Below, piece by piece: positions 43,463 to 52,055 of a DNA stretch of 58,343 nucleotides (positions are counted from its first letter, which is position 1; each line of letters opens with the position of its first letter). The stretch spans positions 1,941 through 60,283 of the forward strand of contig NZ_JAQZSJ010000026.1 of assembly GCF_029360585.1 (NCBI RefSeq). The letters run 5' to 3'. The notes under the pieces were generated by a model that had not been told where the DNA came from, searched no databases, and saw nothing but the letters and a program-made list of their open reading frames with translations. The stretch comes from Cohnella caldifontis. Lineage in GTDB: Bacteria > Bacillota > Bacilli > Paenibacillales > Paenibacillaceae. A program made the position numbers and the translations under genes.

Positions 43463-43485
43463 AAAAAGAAAAGGAGCAAAATAGG

Positions 43486-43917
43486 ATGTCTAACACAGAA
43501 CAATCCTTACAAATTCCCTGGCAGGGTATTCATCACATTGCCTTGAATACTGCGGATCTGGACGCGACCATTCGCTTCTACCGGGACGTGCTGGGGATGC
43601 AAATCAGCGATATCGCCCCGTCTCAAGGGGGACGCGGCAGGCATTGTCTTATTTTCTTCAAACGAAAAGACGATGACATTTGCGGCTTCCATTTCTTCGA
43701 ACGCCCGATCGAAAAAACAACGCTCGGCGCTTCGGACATTCACGCGTTGAGTTTCGTCCCCCATGTTGCCCTGCAGCTCCCGGATGAAACGTCCGCCAAC
43801 GCCTTGCGGGAGCGTTTAAGCCATGCTCAAGTCTCCATCACGGACATTCCTCAACTGGGATCGTTCGTGTTTTTCGACAACAATCATCTGTGCTTGGAAG
43901 TTAGCCGCCTGGCCTAA
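43486..43917 (+). CDS. VOC-family (glyoxalase/dioxygenase-like) protein
   Basis: 143 residues of one VOC fold. The start has GIHHIALNTADLDATIRFYR, with the metal-ligand His and the usual beta-alpha unit. The second half keeps HVALQLPDET and FVFFDNNHLCLEV, with the Glu ligand. VOC proteins can be glyoxalases, dioxygenases or antibiotic-binding proteins; the substrate is open. AAGGAG lies 9 bases upstream of the ATG. Confidence 0.85.
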   Translation: MSNTEQSLQIPWQGIHHIALNTADLDATIRFYRDVLGMQISDIAPSQGGRGRHCLIFFKRKDDDICGFHFFERPIEKTTLGASDIHALSFVPHVALQLPDETSANALRERLSHAQVSITDIPQLGSFVFFDNNHLCLEVSRLA

Positions 43918-44004
43918 ATCTTCTTCGATTTGATCCCCAGTTTCGTGCCGGACGGCAACAGTTTGATGATCTTCACCAATTGCTCCTGCATATAGGACGG
44001 CATC

Positions 44005-44314
44005 ATGGACAATTTCGTGCCTGCCGGTGACCTGACGGATGAACAGTGGGAGAAAGTATTCGCGGTCAACGCGACGGGGCCGATGCGGACGATCCGCAAA
44101 GTGCTTCCCATTTTCACGGAGAAGCAGGCAGGCGTCATCGTGAATATCGCGTCGGCCGGCGGATTGATCGGTTCCCGTGCCGGTGCCGCTTATACGGCTT
44201 CCAAGCATGCCGTGGTCGGGTTGACGAAAAACGTCGGCTATCAATACGCCAAGCTGATTCCAGCATCGTCAATGGACCACGATTACGGCGGACGCGGGCT
44301 GGACGGCTTATTAA
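44005..44314 (+). pseudogene. Decayed short-chain dehydrogenase (SDR) gene
   Basis: The frame from 44005 reads LTDEQWEKVFAVNATGPMRT and VNIASAGGLIGSRAGAAYTASKHAV, with the SDR active-site Ser and YxxxK. The N-terminal cofactor domain is missing, the segment after NVGYQYAK is deleted, and the end is split by frameshift: SIVNG in one frame, then TITADAGWTAY and a TAA at 44312-44314 in another. This was an SDR; it was probably controlled by the adjacent truncated MerR. Confidence 0.85.
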
Positions 44315-44339
44315 CACCATAAAAGATGAATCCCGTAAG

Positions 44340-44366
44340 AAAACCGCCCAAAACGGGCGGTTTTTC
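44340..44366. terminator. Bidirectional terminator between the SDR relic and aroF
   Basis: AAACCGCCC (44341-44349) pairs with GGGCGGTTT (44355-44363), with A and T runs on both sides. It also serves the minus-strand gene. Confidence 0.85.
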
Positions 44367-44377
44367 GTTTCCTGCTT

Positions 44378-45448
44378 TTACAGAAGCCCGGATTGCTTCA
44401 CGCTCTCATAGAAGCGGTTGAATTCTTCGATGTTCAGCTGCTGCGCCGCATCGGATAGAGCCGTAGCGGGATCGGGATGCACTTCGACCATGATGCCGTC
44501 GGCGCCCGCCGCGAGAGCCGCTTTCGCGCAAGGAGCCATGATGTCTTTGCGCCCCGTCGAATGGGTGACGTCCACGAGAACGGGCAGATGGCTTTCCTGC
44601 TTCAGAATCGGAACCGCCGAAATATCCAGCGTGTTGCGCGTCGCCCGCTCATACGTGCGGATGCCTCGTTCGATCAGCATCACCTGGGTATTGCCGCGCG
44701 AAACGATGTACTCCGCCGCATGCAAGAACTCGTCGATCGTCGCGGCCAGCCCCCGCTTGAGGAGCACGGGCGTGCGCGTCTCGCCCGCTTCTTTGAGCAA
44801 TTCGAAGTTCTGCATGTTGCGGGCCCCGATTTGAATCACGTCGATATAATCGGAAGCCAGCTCGATATGCCTGGGGTCTACGATTTCGCTGATCGTTTTT
44901 AACCCGAACTCGTCGGCGACTTCCTTCAAAATTTTCAGCCCTTCCACGCCGAGCCCCTGGAAATCGTATGGCGATGTTCTGGGCTTGAACGCGCCTCCGC
45001 GCATCACCTCGATGCCGGCCTCTTTTAACGCTTGGGCCACAATGCGAACCTGCTCGTAGCTTTCGACCGAACACGGACCCGCAACCATCAGCCGCTTGAG
45101 CCCTCCAACGGCTGTATCGCCGATTCGGACGATGGTATCTTCCTTCTGCTTTTTTCGGCTCACCAGCAAATGCTTCTTATGCTCGGATTCTTGAAGATTG
45201 AGGGAGGCCTGAAAAATTTGCTTGAACAAATGTTGAATCGTCTTATCGTCAAACGGGCCCCGATTCGCGGCAACGAGTTCCGCCAGCATTTCCTTCTCCC
45301 GGACGGGATCGAATTTAGGCGTACCTTGTTTCTCCTTCACCTCCCCGATTTCCTGGACGATGCGCGCCCGTTCGGATAGGAGTTCCAACAGGCGATGATT
45401 CATGTTGTCCAACTGATCTCTCAATTGCTCCAAACCGGATTTGGCCAT
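44378..45448 (-). CDS. aroF: Bifunctional chorismate mutase/DAHP synthase
   Basis: 356 residues on the minus strand. The N-terminal AroQ chorismate mutase (residues 5-90: [19 protein letters not shown]) is fused to a DAHP synthase of the AroF/KdsA type ([17 protein letters not shown] near 120, [18 protein letters not shown] near 150, [11 protein letters not shown] near 295). It makes DAHP from PEP and erythrose-4-phosphate, and the mutase part is used for allosteric control by chorismate or prephenate (known for Bacillus AroA). AAAGGAG lies 9 bases before the ATG at 45448. A T-box leader controls it. Confidence 0.95.
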   Translation of the reverse strand: MAKSGLEQLRDQLDNMNHRLLELLSERARIVQEIGEVKEKQGTPKFDPVREKEMLAELVAANRGPFDDKTIQHLFKQIFQASLNLQESEHKKHLLVSRKKQKEDTIVRIGDTAVGGLKRLMVAGPCSVESYEQVRIVAQALKEAGIEVMRGGAFKPRTSPYDFQGLGVEGLKILKEVADEFGLKTISEIVDPRHIELASDYIDVIQIGARNMQNFELLKEAGETRTPVLLKRGLAATIDEFLHAAEYIVSRGNTQVMLIERGIRTYERATRNTLDISAVPILKQESHLPVLVDVTHSTGRKDIMAPCAKAALAAGADGIMVEVHPDPATALSDAAQQLNIEEFNRFYESVKQSGLL

Positions 45449-45480
45449 TACAATCCGCTCCTTTAGGATCATGTTTTTAA

Positions 45481-45757
45481 AACAACAAAAAGACTCCTGT
45501 CCGCAAGGGACGAGGAGCCGTGGTACCACCCTTATTAGAAATGGAGCGCGCCCATAGACACGACGCCATTTCTCGCTTTCGGCTCTTTAACGCAGAGCAG
45601 GACGGGAATGCCTAGCGAACTCAGAACGGCGTTCGTTCAGCATCCGGCTCCGGAGTGAACTTCGGCGGTTGGATTCATTCGGGTGCTCTCAGTCGGTCGG
45701 CACGCCGTCCCTGTCAAGAATCTCGGTCCGCTTACTCTCTCCATCATCGCTTTTCGT
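45481..45757 (-). ncRNA. T-box riboswitch with Phe (UUC) specifier
   Basis: On the minus strand the T-box motif AGGGTGGTACCACGG is at 45532-45518, followed by a terminator hairpin (GGCTCCTCGTCCC with GGACAGGAGTC, 45519-45491) and a T run. Stem I base is GGAG...CTCC and GCGG...CCGC; the loop between these has the AGTA/GAA pattern, and GAA-G-UUC-A puts the specifier codon UUC at 45659-45657. A UUC specifier implies response to uncharged tRNA-Phe. Confidence 0.88.
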
Positions 45758-45765
45758 TATGATCC

Positions 45766-45794
45766 AGTGTATCGCTTATAAAAATTTCCTGCAA
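45766..45794 (-). promoter_or_regulatory. Promoter of the T-box/aroF transcript
   Basis: TTGCAG (45794-45789, minus strand) and TACACT (45771-45766) are 17 bases apart, each a 4/6 match to the sigma-A consensus. Confidence 0.5.
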
Positions 45795-45897
45795 GTACAC
45801 CATTTAAAGCATGCGCGCTTTATTGCGTTACAACGTTCACTGTTGGTATAGTTAGGATTAGTGCATGACAAGACATGATACCCGGAGGAGATATTAT

Positions 45898-46014
45898 ATG
45901 CACGTTCCGATCGGTGTGTGGATTGCCGCGGCCATTATTATCGCCGTGTTGGCTTGGATCACGTTCTGGGTGCTCAATAAAGCGTACTCGAGAAAATGGG
46001 AGGACGACGAGTAA
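45898..46014 (+). CDS. Small single-span membrane protein (38 aa)
   Basis: The peptide MHVPIGVWIAAAIIIAVLAW has one membrane helix with a charged end (SRKWEDDE). CGGAGGAG lies 8 bases before the ATG, so translation is likely. It is between the T-box (opposite strand) and the response regulator. I do not recognise a family. Confidence 0.7.
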   Translation: MHVPIGVWIAAAIIIAVLAWITFWVLNKAYSRKWEDDE

Positions 46015-46026
46015 CCCCAAACACCG

Positions 46027-46050
46027 AAACAGAATCCACCATTCTAAACA
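46027..46050 (+). promoter_or_regulatory. Putative response-regulator operator, copy 1
   Basis: A 24-bp block that begins AAACAGAATCC and ends CATTCTAAACA is repeated with two differences at 49508-49531. AAACA occurs at both ends (a direct repeat of about 19 bp) and GAAT...ATTC is a dyad. TATAAT at 46084-46089 lies 33 bases downstream. Confidence 0.65.
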
Positions 46051-46144
46051 TAATCGGCCTTTCTTATACGCTCGGCAACTGCCTATAATAAAATTTGATT
46101 CCTTTCTTTCACACTGCCTTATTCAGACGAGAGGGCTGAGCGGG

Positions 46145-47740
46145 ATGAAAATTTTAGTCGTCGACGATGAGCCGAGACACCGCAGGGGAATGGATAATTT
46201 GATTCATGCCCTGCGGCCGGAAGATCAAGTTCTGGTCGCCAAAGACGGGGAGAACGCCCTGGAGCTCGTCAGGTCCGAAAAACCCGATGCGGTGTTAACC
46301 GATATCCGGATGCCGAACATGGACGGTCTTTCTTTCCTGAAAATGCTGGCGGACGAAGGCCTTCGGGCCAAGGTGGTCATGATTTCGGCCTACAATCTGT
46401 TCGAATACGCCCAGACCGCGCTTCGCCACGGGGCTTACGATTATCTGTTGAAACCGGTGGAAGCGGAGAAGGTCGAGGAGGTATTGCGGCGCATCGAAGG
46501 CCAGATTGCCGCGGAGTCCCGGCAGCGTTCGGAATCGGAAGAGTTGAAGCACCGGCTGAGCCTCGCTTCCTCTACCTATCGGAACCATCTGCTTCTGTCC
46601 TGGTTGAACGGAAGCTTGTCGGATACGGAGCGTACGGAACTCGAAACGATGGAAGGGATTCAGGGGAGCGGAACGGTCATCTTCTCGGAATTCCGAATCG
46701 GACCGGGAAGACCGGAGGGCTTTGATCCTGCGGCCATGTCGCGGCATTTGGAACGGGCGTGGGCGGTTTTCGGCGAAGCGAGCACGCTCTCCGTCAACGT
46801 CTCTCGGAAGGACGTTTTCCAAGCGGTCACGATTCTCCGAACCTCCAAGCCCATCCATGAAAGAAAGCCGGATATCCGTCAAACGGTTGCCGCCTTGGGG
46901 GCGGAGTGGGCCGCATGCGGACGGCTTACACATGGGATCGGGCCGGCATGCCGATCTTTATGGACGGATGCGCCCCAGGCTTACCAGGCCGCCCAGACGG
47001 CCAATCTCTATAACTTTCACGAGCGTTGGAACGGAATCGTATTTCACGATGAACTGCTCCCCCAAAGCGATCCGATCTTGCTTGACGGGGAGAGGTTATT
47101 CGAAGCGCTGCAAGGAAGGGATGCGGATGCGGCCGTGGAGATGTGCCGGGCGGCTTTCGCCCGACTCGCGGAGAACGGTCATGCGGATCCGAACCTGATG
47201 AAAGAATGCGCCGCGCTTGCCTTGATGCAATTGAAAAGCAGGATCGGCGATTACGTGGACCGGCAAATTGGAAGCGCTGTCACGGATTCGGCCGTGAAAG
47301 AGATCCCGTGTTGCGCGACCTTTCAAGAGCTCATGGCCATTCTGGAAGCGCGGCTCCAGGACGTGCACGAGGCTTTGAGGCGCGCGCAGGCGGACAAAAG
47401 CGAGCTCATCGTCGCCGAATGCTTGAGATGGATCCAAGAGAACGCCAAGCAGGAATTGACGTTGGAACGCGCGGCCGAACATTTCTTCTTCAATCCGTCC
47501 TACTTCAGCACCCTGATCAAAAACCGGACGGGAAGAACGTTCTCCGAACACGTGACGGAAGCCAGAATGCGGCGGGCCAAGGATTTGCTTGCGGAGAACA
47601 GGCTGAAAGTATACGAAATCGCCGCGGAGTGCGGGTATCAGGATACGAAGTATTTCTGCAGGGTGTTCAAGAAACAGAACGGCGTGTCGCCGGAAGCTTA
47701 TAAACACGCGTCCTTCCCGCAAAGGAGAAGGGAAGGATGA
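46145..47740 (+). CDS. Response regulator with AraC-type DNA-binding domain
   Basis: 531 residues. The receiver domain has the acidic pocket ILVVDDEPRH, the phospho-Asp in VLTDIRMPNMDG (near 55) and Lys in LLKPVEAEK near 105. A middle helical linker follows. The C-terminus is an AraC double HTH (TLERAAEHFFFNPSYFSTLI near 440 and EIAAECGYQDTKYFCRVF near 490). It is the YesN-like partner of the sensor kinase that follows, with which it overlaps (ATGA). It probably activates the importer operon and its own gene through the shared motif. Confidence 0.94.
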   Translation: MKILVVDDEPRHRRGMDNLIHALRPEDQVLVAKDGENALELVRSEKPDAVLTDIRMPNMDGLSFLKMLADEGLRAKVVMISAYNLFEYAQTALRHGAYDYLLKPVEAEKVEEVLRRIEGQIAAESRQRSESEELKHRLSLASSTYRNHLLLSWLNGSLSDTERTELETMEGIQGSGTVIFSEFRIGPGRPEGFDPAAMSRHLERAWAVFGEASTLSVNVSRKDVFQAVTILRTSKPIHERKPDIRQTVAALGAEWAACGRLTHGIGPACRSLWTDAPQAYQAAQTANLYNFHERWNGIVFHDELLPQSDPILLDGERLFEALQGRDADAAVEMCRAAFARLAENGHADPNLMKECAALALMQLKSRIGDYVDRQIGSAVTDSAVKEIPCCATFQELMAILEARLQDVHEALRRAQADKSELIVAECLRWIQENAKQELTLERAAEHFFFNPSYFSTLIKNRTGRTFSEHVTEARMRRAKDLLAENRLKVYEIAAECGYQDTKYFCRVFKKQNGVSPEAYKHASFPQRRREG

Positions 47741-49503
47741 AGATGACCTTCCGCTCCCGGCTGCTAGCCAGCTTCATCTTCCTGATCGCGGTCCCGCTGG
47801 TCGTGCTCGGGTTGATCTTCTACCGCACCAGCCTGTACGTCGTGACGGAACAGGCGCAGAAGAACGTCTACGAGATCGTGAAGAAAAACAACGAGATCAT
47901 GGACACCAAGCTGCGGATCATCGACCAGAACAGCATGGCTTTGTTCGTGGACAAGGATTTGTTCCGCATTTTCGATCAGCTGAACCCGGACAACAAGGCG
48001 GAGCTGCTTGCCGCCGACCGCCAGGTGTCCGACGCTTTAAGGAGTTATTTCTCGCAGATCGACGAAGTGTACGCATACCAGCTGTGGACGTCTTATTTCA
48101 CCTTCGGCCAGATGCTGCCTCAAGGCGATCCGACCGATTCGGATATTTACCGCGCGGCAAGGCAGGCCGAAGGCAAGATGGTCTGGTATCCTACCTACGA
48201 TTTCGCCGACATGTTCCATCAACCGTATCTGAAGACCGGAACGATCGAATTCCGCTATTTGTACTCCGCGACCCGGGTTCTCGATTTCTCCTATCTGGAC
48301 AACACGACCTTGGAGAAGCTGGGTCCGGGCATCGAGCGGCCGGTTCTCGCGATCAGCTTCAAATCGGACACGCTGCGGTCGCTGTACGAGAAAAGCATTC
48401 CCGACGGTTCCCGATTCATGGTGCTGGATTCGGACAACCGCATCGTGGCGGGCAGCGAGTCCGGCAGAATCACGCAAGCGTACCGGGGCGATTGGGTGGA
48501 ACGCGTCCAACGGATGGGCAGCGGAACGTTAAGGATGAAACTGGACGGCGTGCCGACGATCGTCTGCTTCGACCGTTCGCAAGTCACCGGGTGGATGTCC
48601 ATCGTCCTGACGCCCGAATCCGCGCTCGTCGGCGGCCTGGTTCCCATCATCCGTTCGTCCACCACCGTCTTGGCCGTCATCATGGGAATCGTCGCGCTGA
48701 TGCTCGCTTTTTTCATTTCGGGCAAAATCACGAATCCGATCAAGAAGCTGCTCGGCGCGATGAGGTCCGTCGGCGAAGGGGATTTCCAGACCCGGGTCGC
48801 GGTCAGCACCAACGACGAGTTCGGGATTCTGCTTCAGCGGTTCAATCTGATGAACGATCGGATTCGTCTCTTGGTGTCGGAAAATTACGAGATCAAATTA
48901 AAAGAGCAGGAAGCGGAAATCCATGCGCTGAACATGCAGATGAATCCGCATTTTCTCTACAACACGCTTAACGTCATGAATTGGATGGCCATCGAGAACG
49001 ATCAGAAGGAACTCAGCAAAATGCTGGTCTGCTTGTCGAACATGCTGCACTATACGTCCCGGAAGGAATGGGGAGCCGTCCATCTGTCCGAGGAAATCGA
49101 ATGGATGAAAAACTATTTCTATATCATGTCCGTCCGGTTCGAGGAGAAATTCGCGGTCAGCTACGAGATCGAATCGGCGCTGTACGATTACAAAGTGCCT
49201 CGGCTGCTCTTCCAGCCGTTCGTCGAGAACGCGATCCTGCACGGCTTCGATCAGATCGAATCGGGGGGGCGGATCCGGATCCGCGGTTGGATCGAGCAGG
49301 GAACCCGGTATTTCGAGGTGGAGGATAACGGACGGGGAATGAGCGGCGATACGGTTCATGCGATCCTGTTCGAGGAATCGTCTTCGGTCGGCATCAAGAA
49401 CACGATCGCCCGGATTCGGATGACCTACGGGGAGAACTATGGGGTCGCGTTCTCCTCTCAACCGGGGATCGGGACGAAAGTGACGATCACGCTTCCGCTC
49501 TAA
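47737..49503 (+). CDS. YesM-type sensor histidine kinase
   Basis: 588 residues in the membrane. A first span (LLASFIFLIAVPLVVLGLIF), an extracellular sensor domain of about 250 residues, and a second span (VLAVIMGIVALMLAFFIS) near 315 are followed by a HAMP domain. The kinase core has the phospho-His in NMQMNPHFLYNTLN near 405 and the ATP motif EDNGRGMSG near 535. The HPHFLYN-type motif is that of LytS/YesM kinases that sense sugars or wall fragments with a solute-binding partner. Its ATG overlaps the response-regulator stop. Confidence 0.94.
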   Translation: MKMTFRSRLLASFIFLIAVPLVVLGLIFYRTSLYVVTEQAQKNVYEIVKKNNEIMDTKLRIIDQNSMALFVDKDLFRIFDQLNPDNKAELLAADRQVSDALRSYFSQIDEVYAYQLWTSYFTFGQMLPQGDPTDSDIYRAARQAEGKMVWYPTYDFADMFHQPYLKTGTIEFRYLYSATRVLDFSYLDNTTLEKLGPGIERPVLAISFKSDTLRSLYEKSIPDGSRFMVLDSDNRIVAGSESGRITQAYRGDWVERVQRMGSGTLRMKLDGVPTIVCFDRSQVTGWMSIVLTPESALVGGLVPIIRSSTTVLAVIMGIVALMLAFFISGKITNPIKKLLGAMRSVGEGDFQTRVAVSTNDEFGILLQRFNLMNDRIRLLVSENYEIKLKEQEAEIHALNMQMNPHFLYNTLNVMNWMAIENDQKELSKMLVCLSNMLHYTSRKEWGAVHLSEEIEWMKNYFYIMSVRFEEKFAVSYEIESALYDYKVPRLLFQPFVENAILHGFDQIESGGRIRIRGWIEQGTRYFEVEDNGRGMSGDTVHAILFEESSSVGIKNTIARIRMTYGENYGVAFSSQPGIGTKVTITLPL

Positions 49504-49507
49504 ACCC

Positions 49508-49531
49508 AAACAGAGTCCACCATTCCAAACA
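49508..49531 (+). promoter_or_regulatory. Putative response-regulator operator, copy 2
   Basis: AAACAGAGTCC...CATTCCAAACA matches copy 1 (46027-46050) with two differences. TATAAT at 49564-49569 lies 32 bases downstream, almost the same distance as in copy 1. Confidence 0.65.
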
Positions 49532-49541
49532 GGTTCGGGTT

Positions 49542-49556
49542 ATGTAAGCGCTGCAT
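49542..49556 (+). promoter_or_regulatory. cre-like CcpA site over the importer promoter
   Basis: ATGTAAGCGCTGCAT matches the cre consensus (WTGNAANCGNWNNCW) except at one position. It lies directly before the -10 TATAAT (49564), where binding would block transcription. This suggests catabolite repression. Confidence 0.5.
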
Positions 49557-49631
49557 CCGGTTTTATAATTTAGGCATCATAGACTGCAGCTATGAATCCA
49601 TGAGGGGTAAAACCGAAAGGGGTTCCGGAAG

Positions 49632-51071
49632 ATGCCGCGTTCTCGCAAGTCCCTATCCGTTCTGATTGCTTTGCTCCTGGTCGTGGTTGCGATTCTATCC
49701 GCATGCTCGAAGTCCGGCTCGAGCCCGGCGAGCGAGAATTCCTCCGCCGCTCCGGCGGATTCGGCAAGCAGCTCGGAATCGTCCGGCGGAGAGGGGCCGG
49801 GCGAACCGATTACGCTGCGCATGACGGTATGGGGAGCGCCGGAGGAAGTGGCGGCTTACAAGTCGGCCATTGCCAAGTTCGAAGCGAAGTATCCGAACAT
49901 CACCGTCAAGCTTCAGCACATTCCCACCGACTACGATACCAAACTCACGACGATGGTCGCGGGCAACGACGAGCCGGATATCGCGCAGATGGAATCCGCC
50001 AGCATCGCGTTCCCGCTCGCGGAGCAAGGCAAGTTCTACAACCTGCAGGATTTCCTCTCGGCCGATTCGGAGATCACGGCGGACCGGCTGGTGCCGAATA
50101 TCACGTATTCGCTGGAACCGGGCAACGTCATCGGCTTAGGCCCGGGGCCGGAGACGTTCGTCCTGTACTATAACGAAGATATTTTCAAAGACGCGGGAAT
50201 GGCGCCGCCGCCGGCCAGAGCATCGGAAGCGTGGACGTGGGAGGAGTTCGTCGAGGCCGCCAAGAAGCTGACGATCGACAACAAGGGCCGGAACGCCTCC
50301 GATCCCGGCTTCGATCCCAAGAACATCAAGCAATACGGCGTCAACTTCGGGACTTGGTGGGGCAACTACAGCAACTTCGTCTACTCCAATGGCGGGGACT
50401 TCCTTTCCGAGGACGGGAAGACCTTCGCGCTCAACCAACCGGCCGCGGTAGAAGCCCTGCAGAAAATCGCGGACTTGATCAACGTTCATCATGTCGCGCC
50501 TTCCCCGGTTCAAGCCAAGAACATCCCGGCCACGAACGTCGCGCTGCAGACGAAGAAAGTGGCCATGGTCGTGGATGGGCAATGGGCGAGCGCGGGATTG
50601 GCCCAATCGAAAGTCCACTACAACGTCGGCGCGTTGCCGGTCATGAAACAACCGATGACGACCGTCGTCAGCGGGATGTTCTCCATGTTCAAGTCCACCA
50701 AGCATCCCCAGGAGGCTTGGGAGCTCATGAAAGCGCTGCTCGACCCGGAAGCGGCGATCGACCTGCTGACGGCCGGAACCTGGATGCCCGCTTATCGGGA
50801 CTGGTATACGGAACCGGCTTTGATCGCCAAATGGACGGAGAACCTCCCTTCCCGGCCGTCGGGCTATAAAGACGCGGTCATCGACGTTCTATTGAATAAC
50901 AGCCACCAGACGCCTACGGGGTATGTCAAAAACTTCAACAAGATCATGGATATCGTGAATCCCGCTTTGGATAAGGTGTGGCTCGGCCAGCAGACCGCCC
51001 AGGAAGCCCTGGACGCGATCGCGGCGAAAGCGCAAGCCCAGGTGCAGGGCCGTCGCGACGTGAATCCATAA
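49632..51071 (+). CDS. Sugar ABC transporter substrate-binding lipoprotein
   Basis: 479 residues. The signal has basic RSRK, a hydrophobic stretch and the lipobox ILSAC with Cys25, so it is a membrane-anchored lipoprotein. A Ser/Ala-rich linker follows, then an extracellular solute-binding protein of family 1 (ITLRMTVWGAPEEVAAYKSA, WTWEEFVEAAKKLT). It delivers an oligosaccharide to the two permeases behind it. No ATPase gene is in this cluster, so a shared MsmK/MsmX-type ATPase is probably used. GAAAGGGG lies before the ATG. Confidence 0.94.
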   Translation: MPRSRKSLSVLIALLLVVVAILSACSKSGSSPASENSSAAPADSASSSESSGGEGPGEPITLRMTVWGAPEEVAAYKSAIAKFEAKYPNITVKLQHIPTDYDTKLTTMVAGNDEPDIAQMESASIAFPLAEQGKFYNLQDFLSADSEITADRLVPNITYSLEPGNVIGLGPGPETFVLYYNEDIFKDAGMAPPPARASEAWTWEEFVEAAKKLTIDNKGRNASDPGFDPKNIKQYGVNFGTWWGNYSNFVYSNGGDFLSEDGKTFALNQPAAVEALQKIADLINVHHVAPSPVQAKNIPATNVALQTKKVAMVVDGQWASAGLAQSKVHYNVGALPVMKQPMTTVVSGMFSMFKSTKHPQEAWELMKALLDPEAAIDLLTAGTWMPAYRDWYTEPALIAKWTENLPSRPSGYKDAVIDVLLNNSHQTPTGYVKNFNKIMDIVNPALDKVWLGQQTAQEALDAIAAKAQAQVQGRRDVNP

Positions 51072-51104
51072 AAGTTATTAGGAAAATAACGGATCATGAA
51101 GGAG

Positions 51105-51130
51105 ACGGCGTTCTTGCGGAAGAACGCCGT
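51105..51130 (+). terminator. Intercistronic hairpin between binding protein and permease
   Basis: ACGGCGTTCTT (51105-51115), GCGG loop and AAGAACGCCGT (51120-51130) form a perfect 11-bp stem with no T run. Such hairpins often stabilise the upstream mRNA and raise the level of the binding protein over the permeases. Confidence 0.6.
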
Positions 51131-51167
51131 TGTCCTAGGCGGGAAGCTTCGCGATCGGAGGTTAAGC

Positions 51168-52055
51168 ATGAGAAAAGGACTCTTCTACGGTCTGTTGTTC
51201 ACTTCGCCCGCCATCCTCGGGTTCATCCTTTTCACGCTCGGTCCCATGGTCGCCAGTCTGGCGCTGAGCCTGACCGATTATAACGTCTTCAAAGACCATA
51301 CTTCGTTCGTCGGATTCGACCATTACGTCAATTTGTTCTCGGGCGAAGACGATCTGTTCTATCCGTCGCTCGGCGTGACGTTCTACTTTGTCGTGCTGCG
51401 GGTGCCCGCCGTGATTCTCCTTTCCTTCGCGATCGCCCTGCTTCTGAACCTGAATGTTAGAGGCAGAGCCGTATTCCGCACGATCATCTACCTGCCCAGC
51501 ATCGTGCCCGCGGTCGCTTCGGCGATGATCTGGTTGTGGCTGCTGAACCCCGATCTGGGCCTGGTCAACGCCGCGCTTAGGTGGCTTCATCTGCCGACCA
51601 GCAACTGGTTGTTTTCGGAGGGCAGCGTCATCCCGTCCGTCGTGCTCACGACGCTGTGGGGAATCGGCGGTACGGTCATCATTTTCCTCGCGGGACTGTC
51701 GGGCATTCCCATGCAGTATTACGAGGCGATCGAGGTGGACGGCGGCGGCTGGTACCGCAAGCTGCGCCACATCACGATTCCGATGGTTACCCCGACGATT
51801 TTCTTCAATACGATCATGACGATTATCGGCTCCTTCCAAGTGTTCAACGAAGCATATATTTTAACGCAGGGCGGACCGAATAATAAGAGTTTGTTTTACG
51901 TGTTCTATCTTTGGCGGACGGGGTTCCGGGATACCGAAATGGGGTACGCTTCCGCGCTGGCCTGGGTGCTGTTCGTCATCATCCTCTTTTTCACCTTTAT
52001 CGTGTTCAGAACCTCGAAGACCTGGGTGCATTACGAAGGAGGGGAGCGCGCGTGA
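51168..52055 (+). CDS. Sugar ABC transporter permease 1 (MalF-type)
   Basis: About 295 residues with six membrane spans. The EAA loop that contacts the ATPase reads YYEAIEVDGGGWYRKLRHIT near 190-210. GGAGGT lies 5 bases before the ATG at 51168; an in-frame ATG at 51096 would read through the intercistronic hairpin. Its stop overlaps the start of the second permease. Confidence 0.94.
   Translation: MRKGLFYGLLFTSPAILGFILFTLGPMVASLALSLTDYNVFKDHTSFVGFDHYVNLFSGEDDLFYPSLGVTFYFVVLRVPAVILLSFAIALLLNLNVRGRAVFRTIIYLPSIVPAVASAMIWLWLLNPDLGLVNAALRWLHLPTSNWLFSEGSVIPSVVLTTLWGIGGTVIIFLAGLSGIPMQYYEAIEVDGGGWYRKLRHITIPMVTPTIFFNTIMTIIGSFQVFNEAYILTQGGPNNKSLFYVFYLWRTGFRDTEMGYASALAWVLFVIILFFTFIVFRTSKTWVHYEGGERA

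Noticed and set aside
43914..44004. Minus-strand tail MPSYMQEQLVKIIKLLPSG just after the VOC gene
   Set aside because: It looks like the end of a real protein but is under 30 codons and runs against the SDR relic. I could not assign it to a family.
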